NCBI GenBank assembly: GCA_030055545.1
Contig: JASFYK010000051.1
Span: 1 to 6,770, forward strand
DNA from: Thermoproteota archaeon
GTDB taxonomy: Archaea; Thermoproteota; Methanomethylicia; Methanomethylicales; Methanomethylicaceae
DNA length: 6,770 bases
Direction of reading: 5' to 3'
Shown piece after piece: positions 5,549 through 6,770 of this stretch (position 1 is the stretch's first letter; every line of letters starts with the position of its first letter). A program made the translations under genes and the position numbers. Below the pieces are notes generated by a model. That model did not search any database and was not told where the DNA came from. It saw nothing but the letters and a program-made list of their open reading frames with translations.

Positions 5549-6360
5549 TCAGGATAGAGGGGCTCACATACTCCTATGGGGACGGCGTAAACGCGCTTGA
5601 TGGGGTGGATCTGGAGGTCAGGGATTCGGAGCTCCTGGCGATCGTTGGGGAGAACGGTGCAGGCAAGACGACGCTCGTAAAGCACCTGAACGGTCTCCTC
5701 AAGCCCCAGCGCGGGAGAGTCATCGTTGAGGGGGTTGACACGAAGGAGACCACCGTTGCGACGCTTGCCAAGAAAGTCGGCCTCGTCTTCCAGAACCCCG
5801 ACCACATGCTCTTCGCCGAGACCGTCGAGAAGGAGCTCTCTTTTGCGCTGATCAACTTTGGCCTGCAGCCAGAGGAGATCGCTAAGAGGGTGGAGTGGGC
5901 TTTGATCGAATTCAGGCTCTCCAATTACCGCGACCGATCCCCCTTCACGTTGAGCGGCGGGGAGAAGAAGCGCGTTTCATTGGCGTCAGTGCTGTGCTAT
6001 GACCCCCAGATAATCATCCTCGATGAGCCTACCACGGGGCAGGACAACCTCCAGAAGACAAGGCTGGCCTCCACACTAACCAAGTTGAACCGACAGGGGA
6101 AGACCGTGATCGTGGTGACGCATGATATCGAGTTTGTTGCGGACTTCATACCGAGGGTCGTAGTGATGTCTAGGGGAAAGATCATCGCAGACGGTCCGAC
6201 CGAAGAGATCCTGGTTAGGAAGGACGTCATGGAGGCCTCCTCGATATTGCCCCCACAACTGGCAGATCTCTCTTGGAAAATGGGGCTGAACACCCCTTCA
6301 ATCAACAGCGAGATAATAGTCGAAGAGATCAGGCAGATGCTGCGAGGCGAGCAGAAATGA
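5545..6360 (+). CDS. ecfA2: ECF transporter ATPase EcfA2 (ABC ATP-binding protein)
   Basis: This 271-residue protein is the second ABC ATPase of the ECF module, pairing with EcfA1 as a heterodimer that drives EcfT. Motifs: Walker A GENGAGKTT (35-43), Q-loop VFQNPDHMLF (81-90) followed by ETVEKELSFAL, signature LSGGEKKR (136-143), Walker B IIILDEP (156-162) with E161, D-loop TGQD (164-167) and switch His193 in VTHD. The C-terminal extension SSILPPQLADLSWKMGL (232-248) and its helix EIIVEEIRQML (256-266) are typical of EcfA proteins and form the dimer-stabilising region. Both ATPase sites appear complete in A1 and A2. The start is TTG 5545 in a TTGA overlap with the ecfA1 stop; GAGGGGGCGGG (5530-5540) supplies a strong ribosome binding site. 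The stop overlaps the ecfT start as ATGA, so the three proteins should be made in coupled fashion. Confidence 0.93.
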   Translation: MIRIEGLTYSYGDGVNALDGVDLEVRDSELLAIVGENGAGKTTLVKHLNGLLKPQRGRVIVEGVDTKETTVATLAKKVGLVFQNPDHMLFAETVEKELSFALINFGLQPEEIAKRVEWALIEFRLSNYRDRSPFTLSGGEKKRVSLASVLCYDPQIIILDEPTTGQDNLQKTRLASTLTKLNRQGKTVIVVTHDIEFVADFIPRVVVMSRGKIIADGPTEEILVRKDVMEASSILPPQLADLSWKMGLNTPSINSEIIVEEIRQMLRGEQK

Positions 6361-6770
6361 AAGTTTTCAAGGCATTCGAGTACAGGAGGGGAACGACGAT
6401 CCTCCACAGGATCGACCCCCGTTCCAAGCTGGTCTTCCTGATACTATTCACCTCGCTCACGGTGTACTTCACAAAGCCCCTGGCGCTACTCGTTATCTTC
6501 CTATCTTTCTTACCGATGGTATACGTCGGCAGGATCTCGGCGAGGTGGCGGCAATCCTTGAGGGGGTCGCTGTTCTTCATTGCCTTCATATTCATCTTCA
6601 ACTTCGTCCCCACGGCCTATTACTCAGGCAATCTCCTCGACGCCGCAGTTTCGGCAATAGCAATGTCCCTCCGTTTCCTTAACCTCATCTCGGTCTTCTC
6701 GGTATTCTTCTTGACAACTTCGCCTGAAGACCTGACCCAATCCATGGTTCAGCTGAAGATCCCCTACGAT
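6357..6770 (+). CDS. ecfT: ECF transporter transmembrane coupling protein EcfT (3' truncated)
   Basis: An open frame of 138 codons starts at ATG 6357 and runs off the right edge without a stop. It encodes the N-terminal half of EcfT, the integral membrane scaffold that couples the two ATPases to a substrate-binding S component. The LHRIDPRSKL segment (16-25) just before the first membrane helix is the family's N-terminal signature. Hydrophobic segments lie at about 25-39, 41-58, 71-87 and 95-121, followed by TSPEDLTQSMVQLKIPYD (121-138), the start of the cytoplasmic coupling helices. The Ala-Arg-Gly-type motifs that contact the ATPases would lie beyond the window. The start overlaps the ecfA2 stop (ATGA), with GAGG at 6344-6347 as ribosome binding site. 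Substrate cannot be told from EcfT. An S-component gene may lie downstream or elsewhere in the genome. Confidence 0.92.
   Translation, partial: MKVFKAFEYRRGTTILHRIDPRSKLVFLILFTSLTVYFTKPLALLVIFLSFLPMVYVGRISARWRQSLRGSLFFIAFIFIFNFVPTAYYSGNLLDAAVSAIAMSLRFLNLISVFSVFFLTTSPEDLTQSMVQLKIPYD

Overview
The window is archaeal. It carries ten protein genes, all on the + strand and tightly packed. The first eight match the conserved archaeal exosome superoperon: the 3' end of rrp4, then rrp41, rrp42, ribosomal protein eL43 (L37Ae), a Brix/Imp4-like ribosome-biogenesis protein, the KEOPS subunit Pcc1, prefoldin beta, and a small DUF3194-type protein. A DHH/DHHA1 phosphoesterase gene overlaps the last of these. 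After the only gap longer than about 25 nt comes an energy-coupling-factor (ECF) transporter module: two ATPases and a transmembrane EcfT cut off by the window's right edge. The organism cannot be named. The mix of AGG/AGA arginine and ATA isoleucine codons, the GGTGA-like Shine-Dalgarno sites, several TTG starts and the flavour of the exosome proteins fit a TACK-type (Thermoproteota/Nitrososphaeria/Bathyarchaeia-like) archaeon, but that is inference.

Layout: 1-365 Rrp4 (S1 tail plus KH); 370-1113 Rrp41, the catalytic RNase PH subunit; 1117-1947 Rrp42, the non-catalytic RNase PH subunit; 1947-2210 eL43; 2233-2763 Brix protein; 2760-3005 Pcc1; 3008-3370 prefoldin beta; 3381-3662 DUF3194; 3655-4656 DHH phosphoesterase; 4657-4705 spacer with a TATA-like element and a 15-nt palindrome; 4706-5548 EcfA1; 5545-6360 EcfA2; 6357-end EcfT. 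Junctions are 1 to 8 nt overlaps or gaps of 2 to 22 nt, so the exosome block looks like one transcription unit with coupled translation. The ECF genes look like a second unit with its own promoter. No oligo-T terminator separates the two, so read-through is possible.

How they work together: Rrp41 and Rrp42 form the hexameric phosphorolytic ring and Rrp4 caps it and feeds RNA in. eL43 and the Brix protein belong to the large ribosomal subunit and its assembly, Pcc1 to tRNA t6A synthesis, and prefoldin to folding of nascent proteins. The block thus couples RNA decay with building the translation machinery. The DHH enzyme may finish off the short oligonucleotides the exosome leaves (inference). 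The ECF module would energise uptake of a vitamin or metal ion, but no substrate-binding S component lies in the window.

I found no mobile element, CRISPR array, RNA gene or clearly new system. The points most worth a second look are the absence of rpoP from its usual slot after eL43, the DHH enzyme joined to the exosome operon, the palindrome beside the ECF promoter, and an Arg-to-Trp change in a conserved Rrp41 motif.
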